From GCA-2862585 sp049890295 (lineage in GTDB: Bacteria; Bacteroidota; Bacteroidia; Flavobacteriales; UBA7312): a stretch of 58,532 bases of DNA. The notes beneath the pieces are model-generated. The model made no database searches, was not told where the DNA came from, and saw only the letters and a list, made by a program, of their open reading frames with translations. Location: the NCBI GenBank assembly GCA_049890295.1, contig JBMHBP010000010.1:1-58532 (forward strand). Reading direction: 5' to 3'. Below are positions 1-7,696 of this stretch, piece after piece. A program made the position numbers and the translations under genes. The number at the start of each line of letters is the position of its first letter. Position 1 is the stretch's first letter.

Positions 1-81
1 TTAGTTTCTAAACCTTAGTGATTTAGCATTTTTTAACTGTTTTCTGTTTTAGTTTAAGGTGTAGGCCCTTTTGTAAAAAGT

Positions 82-531
82 TTAGAAGGATTTGCGTTTT
101 CGACGTACGGGTTCTGCGTTTTGTAAAATATAAATACAGTGGTTGATATCGTCTACGTTTAGAGTTAAGGTCCCTTTCATCGTAACAAACTCGTCCATCA
201 CAAAATATTCTTTTTCAGACTTTAGGTTTAATTCAACCACTGATTCTGGTCCGCCACCACCACAAAAAAAACAGGAAGCAAAAGGCCCCTTAGAAAGCAC
301 ATAATAACCCTCTTCAGGACTTAAGGCAAGTATATAGCCGCTTAATATTATCTCTTTACCCTCTAGTTGTTTGACGCTTCCGCCAAAGTATGGTATTAAA
401 ACAAACTCGTCTATCTCGTCAACAAAAATATCAGAAAACTCAACATCCTCCAGATTCTTCCAGCTAATTTCTATTTGAGAAAACGCTGTGCTAGAAATAA
501 TTAAAGCGAGTAATACTAATGGTTTATACAT
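82..531 (-). CDS. DUF3299-like secreted protein of a putative metal-linked ABC operon
   Basis: This 149-residue protein starts with a signal peptide (hydrophobic residues 4-18, cleavage near AFSQ) and is probably periplasmic. It carries a VLIPYFGG motif (residues 44-51) and a CFFCGGGG motif with C87 and C90, which resemble the DUF3299 family (lipoprotein-like proteins with a LVPYFGAC core). The start overlaps the stop of the upstream permease gene by 8 bases, so it is the last gene of an ATPase-permease-DUF3299 operon. In gammaproteobacteria DUF3299 genes sit in zinc-responsive operons of the PA4063-PA4066 type, remembered rather than searched. The CxxC could bind a metal or form a disulfide. 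Family assignment is moderately sure; function is inferred from context only. Confidence 0.6.
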   Translation of the reverse strand: MYKPLVLLALIISSTAFSQIEISWKNLEDVEFSDIFVDEIDEFVLIPYFGGSVKQLEGKEIILSGYILALSPEEGYYVLSKGPFASCFFCGGGGPESVVELNLKSEKEYFVMDEFVTMKGTLTLNVDDINHCIYILQNAEPVRRKRKSF

Positions 532-1864
532 TGGACAGTGTTTTGGTGATGTTTATATTATAAGTTAAGATTGTAGGTATAAGTGAGGCTCCTAATCCTA
601 TTAACAATGCTGTTGGCACCAACCACAACTCTTGATTGATTAAATGAAATTGAATATTGGCAAGGTTATATTTTTGTTCTATAAAAAATGAAATTGACAA
701 CAGGGTCAATCGACTTATAACTAAGCCAAAAATTAACCCCATAATCGAAAGAGCTAGGCCTTCATACACCACCAGCTGAACGAGTTGCCATTTACTAGCT
801 CCTTGAACACGCATTAGAGCCAATTCATAGCGTCTTTTTTTAAGAGAATTAAATAAACTTATGAATATACTCAATCCGGAAACTATTATGATAATAAATG
901 CTATCGCGTTTATTGTTTGAACACCAAACCCAAGTAGCTTGGTTAATCGACCTATTTCAAATGTGGGAACTGCAGCCTGAAGATTAGTTGATTCATTAAC
1001 CCTTCTTGGTAATTGAATAAGTGCTACAGGACTTCTAAATTTTACCAACATTGAGGTAATCATAGCATTATCAGAGATGTTGTTATTATCGGTATAATCT
1101 ATTTCGATAGATTCATGATGGTGGTCGTGGTCACAGTTTTGATGATCATGATGGTGGTCATGATCACAATTATGGTGGTCGTGATTATGCTCATCGTTGT
1201 GGTGGTCATGGTCACAGTTTTGATGATCATGAGAATGGGTGTCATCATTATGGCCATGAACTTTCCAAACACTCTCTAAATTTGTTAAAATTAAGTTGTC
1301 AATAGTGGAGTTTGAATGGCTCATGATACCAACTACTTCATAGCTATATTGGTCGTGAACATGACCGTCTTCTTGAAATCCGTGGGTGCCGAAAAATGTG
1401 TCACCAATCTTAAGTTCATTCACTTTAGCAACCGTGCTACCTAAAACAACCTGCATGCTTTGAGTCCAATACTGCCCCTCGTTTAATTCAGCTTGATAAA
1501 GTTCTGGATAATTTCGAGTGGTTCCAACTATACGAAAGCCTTGATACGAGTCGCCAAATGATAACGGAATAGTAAAATCTACCATTGATGTTTTAGTTAT
1601 CTTGTTAGCTTCTTTTAGTGGTATGTTTCCAGTTGGGTTGTCAATGTGATAAACGCTTGAAAGAATTAGTTGCAATGGGCTTCCTTTAGCACCAATAACC
1701 ATATCAATTCCCCTGATATTTTTTTGTAATTGTTGATCTACCTGATTGTTTATTAGTAATAATAACGAGATAACACCTACACCCAGTGTCATTAATAACA
1801 GACTTAATGTTGTGCTTAAAGGATTACTTTTAAGATTTTGCCAACTTAATTTTATAATATTCAT
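524..1864 (-). CDS. FtsX/MacB-type ABC transporter permease with a His-rich loop
   Basis: The 446-residue protein has the MacB/FtsX layout: one membrane helix near residues 18-38, a large extracytoplasmic domain (about 40-315), then three helices near 318-345, 365-395 and 412-435. The motif RRYELALMRVQGAS (residues 354-367) between the last helices is typical of FtsX permeases. The periplasmic domain contains a low-complexity segment, residues 203-250, with 21 His and 3 Cys in 48 residues. That suggests zinc, copper or nickel binding. The gene overlaps the ATPase gene by 4 bases and the DUF3299-like gene by 8, so all three are co-transcribed. Similar trios in gammaproteobacteria are Zur-regulated and linked to zinc. 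The transported substrate is not shown by the sequence. Confidence 0.85.
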   Translation of the reverse strand: MNIIKLSWQNLKSNPLSTTLSLLLMTLGVGVISLLLLINNQVDQQLQKNIRGIDMVIGAKGSPLQLILSSVYHIDNPTGNIPLKEANKITKTSMVDFTIPLSFGDSYQGFRIVGTTRNYPELYQAELNEGQYWTQSMQVVLGSTVAKVNELKIGDTFFGTHGFQEDGHVHDQYSYEVVGIMSHSNSTIDNLILTNLESVWKVHGHNDDTHSHDHQNCDHDHHNDEHNHDHHNCDHDHHHDHQNCDHDHHHESIEIDYTDNNNISDNAMITSMLVKFRSPVALIQLPRRVNESTNLQAAVPTFEIGRLTKLLGFGVQTINAIAFIIIIVSGLSIFISLFNSLKKRRYELALMRVQGASKWQLVQLVVYEGLALSIMGLIFGLVISRLTLLSISFFIEQKYNLANIQFHLINQELWLVPTALLIGLGASLIPTILTYNINITKTLSNV

Positions 1865-2487
1865 AGTGTTATGGATGAGTTGAATTCACTTTTTAACCTG
1901 TTATCGTGTGTAATAATAATTAGTTGTGCGTTTGTGTTGCTGGCTTGTTCTTTTAGTAATTGTATTGTTTTTCCACAATTAAGGTCATCTAAACTAGAGG
2001 TGGGCTCATCGGCTAAAATTAAATCTGGGTTTTTTATTACCGCTAAGGCTATCGCTGCCCGTTGCTGCTCTCCTTGACTTAATTCATAGGGCATACTTTT
2101 GTATTTATTACCTAAGCCAATTTGATCTAAAAGTTTAATCGCTCGCTCTTTGTTTTGACTTTTTTTAGACAAATACAGTGAAAATATTAGGTTATCAAGA
2201 ACAGATAGGTTTCGTACAAAGTGTGGTTTTTGAAAAACCATACCTATATGTTTACCTCTAAACTGATCCATAAAGTTTGGGGTTAGAGTGCTATAGTTGA
2301 TACCGTTTAATTCAATATCGCCAGATTTAGGTTTCAATAAACCGGCTAAGAGTTGAATAAATGTTGTTTTACCCACGCCTGACTCACCCAGAATCAAAAG
2401 GTTTTGGCCTTGGTCTAATTGAATGTTGGGAAAACAAAACTCCTTATATCCATCATAAGAAAACGTAATGGAATCTGATTTTAACAT
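1861..2487 (-). CDS. ABC transporter ATP-binding protein (LolD/MacB type)
   Basis: This is the nucleotide-binding subunit that pairs with the adjacent FtsX-type permease. Using the start at 2487, Walker A is GESGVGKT (residues 34-41), followed by a Q-loop (MVFQKPHF), the signature LSQGEQQR, Walker B LILADEPT and the H-loop ITHD. I chose the internal ATG at 2487 because MLKSDSITFSY matches the usual beginning of this family. An in-frame ATG at 2538 would add 17 residues and cannot be excluded, because a weak TTTG-containing promoter-like element lies just upstream of it. The stop overlaps the permease start by 4 bases. It is the first gene of the operon and diverges from the thioredoxin-like gene at 2617. 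Confidence 0.85.
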   Translation of the reverse strand: MLKSDSITFSYDGYKEFCFPNIQLDQGQNLLILGESGVGKTTFIQLLAGLLKPKSGDIELNGINYSTLTPNFMDQFRGKHIGMVFQKPHFVRNLSVLDNLIFSLYLSKKSQNKERAIKLLDQIGLGNKYKSMPYELSQGEQQRAAIALAVIKNPDLILADEPTSSLDDLNCGKTIQLLKEQASNTNAQLIIITHDNRLKSEFNSSITL

Positions 2488-2604
2488 ATTCTTTAGGGTT
2501 TGTTGAAAATTGGCACTTAAAAACTCATAGTTTTTCAAAAATAATAAACAAAGGCCATATCTATACTGTTTTTTGTAAAAGTTGTCCTAGAAGCCAAAAA
2601 ATAG

Positions 2605-2612
2605 TAAGTTTA
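2605..2612 (+). promoter_or_regulatory. Putative -7 element of the thioredoxin-like gene
   Basis: TAAGTTTA matches the Bacteroidota -7 consensus TAnnTTTG at seven of eight positions. A TTG about 20 bases upstream (in AGTTGTCC) could be the -33 element. Only four bases separate it from the ATG at 2617, so the transcript would have almost no leader. Confidence 0.35.
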
Positions 2613-2616
2613 CATT

Positions 2617-3234
2617 ATGAAAAATCTAATTTTACTAGCGAGCTTTATAATCATTTTACCATTTTCCTCTTTGGGGCAAAAGTTTCCAACCATGAGTGTT
2701 GGTGAACAACTTGCTGATAGCGAGTTGAATTACTCAATGGAATCCGTTTATAATCAAAAACATTCCTTAGCTCAGCATTTCAATAAGAAAGGTTTGGTTC
2801 TTGTTTTCACAAGTAACACCTGTCCTTTTGTTGTGGCCTGGGAAGATAGATATGAGATTATTGAAGAAATGTGTAAAAAGTACGATTTTGATATGCTGTA
2901 CATAAACTCAAACCATAATAAAAGGGGTGATGATGATTCTTTTTTGGCCATGCAAACACATGCTAAATTAATGACTTACTCCTTTCCGTATTTATTAGAT
3001 GAAAAAAGCCAATTAGCTAATGCTTTAGGGGCTAAAACCACGCCACATATTTTTATGTTTTCTAATACTATGGAATTAGTTTATGAAGGCGCTATCGATG
3101 ATAACTATAGTTCGGCAAAAGAAGTAGATCGGTTTTATCTAAAAGATGCTATCGTTTCTTTTTCTGAGGGAAATGAAATTTCAGTTCCAAAAACTAAAGC
3201 TGTTGGATGTAGTATAAAACGGTACAATCCCTAA
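2617..3234 (+). CDS. Secreted thioredoxin-like / AhpC-TSA family protein
   Basis: The 205-residue protein has an N-terminal signal peptide (residues 1-20, ending SLGQ) and a thioredoxin fold of the peroxiredoxin-like type. The active-site region is SNTCPFVVAW with a single Cys, C69, in place of a CxxC. A cis-proline loop, TTPHIFMF, follows. This pattern matches the periplasmic PRX-like group with NTCP motifs, often called redoxin domain proteins. Other cysteines (EEMCKKYD and near the C-terminus, AVGCS) might act as resolving residues. It diverges from the ABC operon and may be co-regulated with it, but nothing proves that. The enzymatic activity is uncertain because the usual second Cys is missing. 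Confidence 0.8.
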   Translation: MKNLILLASFIIILPFSSLGQKFPTMSVGEQLADSELNYSMESVYNQKHSLAQHFNKKGLVLVFTSNTCPFVVAWEDRYEIIEEMCKKYDFDMLYINSNHNKRGDDDSFLAMQTHAKLMTYSFPYLLDEKSQLANALGAKTTPHIFMFSNTMELVYEGAIDDNYSSAKEVDRFYLKDAIVSFSEGNEISVPKTKAVGCSIKRYNP

Positions 3235-3418
3235 ATTTCCGATTATCAAAATTAAATTCCATCGATAAATTAGAAATTACCCCTCCAGTCAAAAATTATG
3301 AACTTGGCTAAAAGAGAACCGGTTAAAAGATGAAAGTGTTTGCTTGCTTACCTTCAAAAAATTGAAGTCTCTAAATATCTTTTCGGGCGGGGTGAGGGTT
3401 TTTAATCTGGAGTCTAAA

Positions 3419-3446
3419 ATAGCCCACAAACAAATTTGAGGGCTAT
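3419..3446 (-). terminator. Possible weak terminator after the DUF4476 gene
   Basis: ATAGCCC (3419-3425) and GGGCTAT (3440-3446) form a perfect 7-bp inverted repeat with a 14-base loop. Read on the minus strand it is followed by TTTTAG, a short U-tract. It lies 37 bases beyond the DUF4476 stop. The rest of 3235-3482 shows no other feature. Confidence 0.3.
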
Positions 3447-3482
3447 GATTCATTAAAATCAGCGTAATGAGTAGGGGTTAGA

Positions 3483-4049
3483 TTAATTTTGATCCTCTAT
3501 ATACTCTTCTAGTTCTTCCCCGCTACTGCTAAATGAAAACACATTATATACCTTATAATAATTTTCTAAATCGTAAACATGGTTATATGCGTATTTAGCC
3601 ATTTCCAACTTGCTATCTTCAAAGTCAAAATTTTCCAACAAAACTATTAACTGTTCTACGGTAATACAATTTGTGCGTATGATTTGTTTTGAGACTCTAA
3701 TTTTATCATCGCTGAAAGATTGGTTTTCTATTGTGTTAGACATGTCCTTGATTCGTTCAGAACTTACGGGTGGGGTGCACCCTATTTTGCCTGTGTATCC
3801 GGCCACATAAACCACTTCGGGCTGACTGGTGTTTGTCATGCCTTGGTTGTTGTTGGGGGTGGTGTTACTATTTTCTTCAATGTTTAAATTAAAATTCATA
3901 TTAGAATTTTGGTTTGACTCAGATGTGTTTTGTTCATTGCTTTCAATATTCATGTTCATGTTAATATTCATGTTTATTGAATTAGAGTTATTTTGCCCGT
4001 TCACGACTAGTGATAGTGCAAAACATAATGATAAAATGAAAAAGTTCAT
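3483..4049 (-). CDS. Secreted DUF4476 domain protein with Asn/Met-rich linker
   Basis: The 188-residue protein starts with a signal peptide (about residues 1-18, ending VVNGQ). A low-complexity Asn/Met/Ser/Glu-rich segment follows (about residues 20-70, with NMNINMNMN repeats). The C-terminal domain, about residues 95-185, has the DUF4476 signature: FEDSKLEMAKYAYNHVYD, then NYYKVYNVFSF and SSGEELEEYI. DUF4476 proteins are common in Bacteroidota and have no known function. The gene lies about 29 bases after the M42 peptidase stop on the same strand and may be transcribed with it. The linker probably serves as a flexible spacer. The domain call is confident; the role is unknown. Confidence 0.75.
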   Translation of the reverse strand: MNFFILSLCFALSLVVNGQNNSNSINMNINMNMNIESNEQNTSESNQNSNMNFNLNIEENSNTTPNNNQGMTNTSQPEVVYVAGYTGKIGCTPPVSSERIKDMSNTIENQSFSDDKIRVSKQIIRTNCITVEQLIVLLENFDFEDSKLEMAKYAYNHVYDLENYYKVYNVFSFSSSGEELEEYIEDQN

Positions 4050-4078
4050 AGTTTTATTGTTAAGGTTAGTGATTTTTT

Positions 4079-5125
4079 CTATTTGAAAGACCAGTCGTTA
4101 AGATCAAGTTCTTTAACCGAATAGTGTAATAAATCAATAGCATTTCGTATGTCTGTTTTATCAGCCATTTCTATTACTTGATGAATGTGTCTAGTAGGAA
4201 TGGAAACTGCTCCCGCTATTGAGCCACCCGGAGTAAACCGTTGAATTCCTGCTGTGTCGGTTCCTCCTCCAGTTAAAATTTCTAATTGGAAGGGTATATC
4301 GTGTTTTTGGGCAATATTTTTCATATACTCAACCATTCTATAATCACAAATGGTTGATGAGTCCATTACTTTTATAGCGGCACCCTTACCCAGTTCTGTG
4401 ATTTTTTCATGTGGGGCTGCTCCAGGCACGTCATATGCTATCGTGGTGTCTAGGCCAAACCCAAAGTCTGGTTGAACTTCTTGGGTGGCTACGTTTGCTC
4501 CTCTTATTCCCACCTCTTCTTGCACGGTAAACACACCATAAATATCGTATGGGTTGTCTTTTATTTCGCGTAACATTTCTATTAAAATAAAAACAGAAAC
4601 CCTGTTGTCTAATGATTTACAGTTTACACAATTACCCATTTCAATTAGACTTCTTTCTCTGGTAATAGGGTTACCAACTTCGACAATCTTTTCTACCTCC
4701 TCTTTTGACATTCCCATATCAATAAAAAAGTCGGTAGTTTTTGGTGATTTGGTTCGCTCTTCCGGGGTCATTACATGAATGGGTTTACTGCCCATAACCC
4801 CAACTAAGTCTTTTTTGCCATGTACAATTACACGTTGTGCGGTTAGTGTTTTAGGGTCAAACCCCCCAAGGGTATGAAAGCGTAAAAAGCCGTTATCGTC
4901 TATATGGGTAACTATAAAGCCTATTTCATCCATATGAGCTCCTATCATTACTTTTTTGTTTTGACGTCCTTTTTTGATAGCGGTAACATTACCCATGTTA
5001 TCAAGTTTTACTTCGTCAACCAATGGGGTTACCTCTCGAATTACTATTTCTCTAATTCGTTGTTCAAAACCTGGTGCTCCAGCAGCTTCACAAATTTCAG
5101 CTAAAAGTGTTGTGTTTACAGACAT
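4079..5125 (-). CDS. M42 family metallopeptidase (glutamyl/deblocking aminopeptidase type)
   Basis: A 348-residue cytoplasmic aminopeptidase of the tetrahedral TET/FrvX type, using two metal ions. Visible motifs are GAHMDEIGFI (first His and Asp), SLDNRVSVF (bridging Asp), TVQEEVGIRGA (catalytic and metal-binding Glu), GLDTTIAYDVPG, GGGTDTAGI and PTRHIHQVIEMAD (last His). Length is normal for the family. It lies 11 bases downstream of the pyruvate kinase stop and so is probably the tail of the acpP-fabF-rnc-pyk transcript. It would trim N-terminal residues from peptides during turnover; exact specificity cannot be read from the sequence. Confidence 0.93.
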   Translation of the reverse strand: MSVNTTLLAEICEAAGAPGFEQRIREIVIREVTPLVDEVKLDNMGNVTAIKKGRQNKKVMIGAHMDEIGFIVTHIDDNGFLRFHTLGGFDPKTLTAQRVIVHGKKDLVGVMGSKPIHVMTPEERTKSPKTTDFFIDMGMSKEEVEKIVEVGNPITRERSLIEMGNCVNCKSLDNRVSVFILIEMLREIKDNPYDIYGVFTVQEEVGIRGANVATQEVQPDFGFGLDTTIAYDVPGAAPHEKITELGKGAAIKVMDSSTICDYRMVEYMKNIAQKHDIPFQLEILTGGGTDTAGIQRFTPGGSIAGAVSIPTRHIHQVIEMADKTDIRNAIDLLHYSVKELDLNDWSFK

Positions 5126-5136
5126 AAATTTATTGT

Positions 5137-6558
5137 TTACTTGAGGTAGCTTAACCTCATCATGTTAGTCATTCCTTTTTCTTTTATTGGCATACTTGCA
5201 ACATTTAATACCAAGTCATTAGACTTAAGTAAATCTTGGTTTTTGAGTATGCGTTTTGTATCCGATACAGTTTCATCTGTGCCGGAATCATTATCATAAT
5301 AAAACCCCGTAACGCCCCATACTAAACTTAATGTGTTTAAGATGGCGTGGTTGTTTGTAAACGCGTAAATCTTACATGGTGGTCTGTGACTGGAAATTTC
5401 TAGTGCGTTATAGCCTGAGTGAGTCATAGTAATAATTGCCTTCGCGCTTACTTGCTCGGCTAATTTACAAGAGTGATAACAGATTGCGTCAGATATAAAC
5501 CGTTCGCCATGAGTTTCTTTAAGATCGTATTGTCGGGTTGTGGAATATTCTTGTTCAACGTTTGATATAATTTTACTCATGGTTTCTACTGCCTCAACGG
5601 GGTATGAACCTACCGATGTTTCCCCACTTAACATAACGGCGTCTGCACCATCCATAACAGAATTGGCAACGTCGTTTACCTCTGCCCGGGTTGGTGTAAT
5701 GTTTTCGGTCATGCTTTCTAGCATTTGGGTTGCGACAATTACTGGTTTCGCTTTTTCTAAACAAGCGGTTGCTATTCTTTTTTGAAGAACCGGCACTTTT
5801 TGCATTGGTACCTCTACACCAAGGTCTCCTCTAGCAATCATTACTGCATCAGTTACCTCAATTATACTATCTAAATTGGTGATGGCTTGAGGTTTTTCTA
5901 TTTTAGCTACAACTCGTGAATTGTGACCAGCTTTATTTATGTGTTTTTTTAACTCCAAAATATCCTGTGCTGATCGAACAAAAGAAAGGCCAATCCATTC
6001 TATAGGTTGTGTTAAAATAAACGATAAATCTTCTAGATCTTTTTTAGTTAAGCAAGGTTGTGAAATTTCTGTGTTGGGTAAGTTGACGCCTTTGTTTGAT
6101 TTTAACACTCCACCATGAATGACCTTGGTTACTACCTCATCTTTTAAATTAGTACTTATTACCTCAATGTGAATCTTTCCGTCATCTATCAATATTATTT
6201 CTCCTTTTTTCACATCTTTGGGAAATTGCTTGTAGTTGATATAGCCTTTTTGACTGTCTCCAACACATTTATTGGTTGTGATTATAAACTTTTCTTGATT
6301 ATTTAGTATAGTGTTGGGGTTGACTTTGCCAACTCTTATTTTTGGCCCCTGCAAATCGGCTAATATAGCAGTGTGTACCTCTAATTCTTTGTTTATTTCT
6401 TTAATTAGATGAATTGTCTTTAGGTGTGTTTCGTGATCACCGTGAGAAAAGTTAAGCCTACAGACATTAACTCCCGCTAATATCATTTTAGTAAGGGTCT
6501 CTTTGTTAGCACAACTTGGTCCCATTGTGGCTACTATTTTAGTGTTGTTATTTGTCAT
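5137..6558 (-). CDS. pyk: Pyruvate kinase
   Basis: This enzyme converts phosphoenolpyruvate and ADP to pyruvate and ATP, the last step of glycolysis. The 473-residue length is typical. Motifs include the N-terminal TKIVATMGPSC, NFSHGDHE, ILADLQGPKIRVG, the catalytic Lys region RVVAKIEKPQA, the metal-binding IARGDLGVEVP, and ATQMLESM. The C-terminal allosteric domain is present, with TMTHSGYNALEISSHRPPC. It follows the IPExxxVDY gene by 3 bases, an arrangement common in Flavobacteriales. Confidence 0.97.
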   Translation of the reverse strand: MTNNNTKIVATMGPSCANKETLTKMILAGVNVCRLNFSHGDHETHLKTIHLIKEINKELEVHTAILADLQGPKIRVGKVNPNTILNNQEKFIITTNKCVGDSQKGYINYKQFPKDVKKGEIILIDDGKIHIEVISTNLKDEVVTKVIHGGVLKSNKGVNLPNTEISQPCLTKKDLEDLSFILTQPIEWIGLSFVRSAQDILELKKHINKAGHNSRVVAKIEKPQAITNLDSIIEVTDAVMIARGDLGVEVPMQKVPVLQKRIATACLEKAKPVIVATQMLESMTENITPTRAEVNDVANSVMDGADAVMLSGETSVGSYPVEAVETMSKIISNVEQEYSTTRQYDLKETHGERFISDAICYHSCKLAEQVSAKAIITMTHSGYNALEISSHRPPCKIYAFTNNHAILNTLSLVWGVTGFYYDNDSGTDETVSDTKRILKNQDLLKSNDLVLNVASMPIKEKGMTNMMRLSYLK

Positions 6559-6561
6559 TTT

Positions 6562-6957
6562 TTAAAATAGAAATTGTTCTTTTATTTTTTTATCGTTTTC
6601 TTCAAATACCGTTAAAATGGAATCTGACTGACGTATTAATTTAATTAGTTGGTTTCTTGTTTCTAAATCAAATCCTAGTTGTAAAACCAACCAATAATCT
6701 ACGTTCTTTTTTTTTGGCACAAGATAGCCTTGATGTGATTTATTAGCCAGTATGTAAGTGTGGTCAATGTCGGATTGAAAATGGTACTTAGAAAAAGTGC
6801 TGTTTGTTTTATCTATGACCAAAGGGTCGGTTTTATAATATTGAGTTTTAAGTATGTTATTCAATGTCCACGCAAACCTATAGTCTTTCAAATGGCATCC
6901 TACCCCTAACAGTGTAAAACTTAAATCTGGTTCTATTTTTAACAATTGTTTTACCAT
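6562..6957 (-). CDS. IPExxxVDY family protein
   Basis: A 131-residue protein of the Bacteroidota-specific IPExxxVDY family. Here the defining motif reads VPKKKNVDYWL instead of IPE, so the Glu is replaced by Lys. The upstream part (KDYRFAWTLN, FSKYHF) also fits the family. No signal peptide or membrane segment is seen, so it should be cytoplasmic. The family has no proven function, but the gene is regularly placed between rnc and pyk, as it is here (37 bases after rnc, 3 bases before pyk). Confidence 0.8.
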   Translation of the reverse strand: MVKQLLKIEPDLSFTLLGVGCHLKDYRFAWTLNNILKTQYYKTDPLVIDKTNSTFSKYHFQSDIDHTYILANKSHQGYLVPKKKNVDYWLVLQLGFDLETRNQLIKLIRQSDSILTVFEENDKKIKEQFLF

Positions 6958-6994
6958 ACGAATGCTAAAGTAGGTTTTTATCTTGGATTTAATT

Positions 6995-7696
6995 TTACCT
7001 ATTTATTAATTCTTTGTATCCAACACTAGCAGATAGCTCCTCTGCTTTTTTAATAGATGACCCTATTCCTCTGGAATGTTCTAGATTATCAATCAATAAT
7101 ACGACTTCGTAGGTTTTATCATGATCTTTTCCTTTTGAAGATACCACCTTAAATTCGATTGATTTCTTTTTGGCATGACCCCACTCAAGAATTTTGACTT
7201 TATAACTAATTATTTTCTTGGTTAGTTCTGTAATGTTTAGATGAGGTTCTATTAGTTTTGAATTGATAAACTGATAAGTCTGAGAATATCCTTTATCCAA
7301 ATATATTGCCCCTACTAAAGCTTCTAAGGCGTTACCAAAAACAGACTGATTAGTATTTCCTTTATAGTACAACAATTCGTTTAATTTTATGTCTAATGCT
7401 AATTTGTTAAGGGTTTTTCTACTTACAATTTTAGCTCTTGTCTCAGTCAAAAAACCCTCATCTTTATTAGGGTATAGTTTATAAAGTATATCTGCAATGA
7501 CAAGACCAAAAACCGCGTCTCCTAAATACTCTAATCGCTCGTTATGTTTTTGGTTTTTATTTTTAATTGACTTGTGGGTCAAGGCCTCTTCATAAAGCGC
7601 TATATCTTTAGGATAATAGGCTAAAACGTTAAAAAGTTGGGTTTGAAAGTTTGTTTTTGTAGAAAAAAGTTGGGTAATATGGTTTAAAAACTTCAT
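6995..7696 (-). CDS. rnc: Ribonuclease III
   Basis: RNase III cleaves double-stranded RNA in rRNA and mRNA maturation. The 233-residue protein has an endonuclease domain with the signature ERLEYLGDAVFGLV and the second acidic site NALEALVGAIYLDKG. A double-stranded RNA-binding domain covers roughly residues 165-230, with GIGSSIKKAEELSA near the end. The start codon overlaps the fabF stop by 4 bases, indicating translational coupling. The order acpP-fabF-rnc is widely conserved. Confidence 0.96.
   Translation of the reverse strand: MKFLNHITQLFSTKTNFQTQLFNVLAYYPKDIALYEEALTHKSIKNKNQKHNERLEYLGDAVFGLVIADILYKLYPNKDEGFLTETRAKIVSRKTLNKLALDIKLNELLYYKGNTNQSVFGNALEALVGAIYLDKGYSQTYQFINSKLIEPHLNITELTKKIISYKVKILEWGHAKKKSIEFKVVSSKGKDHDKTYEVVLLIDNLEHSRGIGSSIKKAEELSASVGYKELINR

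Noticed and set aside
1..81. Possible end of a gene at the left window edge.
   Set aside because: All frames are short or broken by stops; nothing recognisable.
1115..1258. Repeats considered as a CRISPR or non-coding tandem array.
   Set aside because: The repeats stay in the permease frame and encode a His-rich loop; there are no spacers.
3829..4086. 85-residue plus-strand ORF over the DUF4476 gene.
   Set aside because: It is the complement of the low-complexity Asn/Met linker and has no family-like features.
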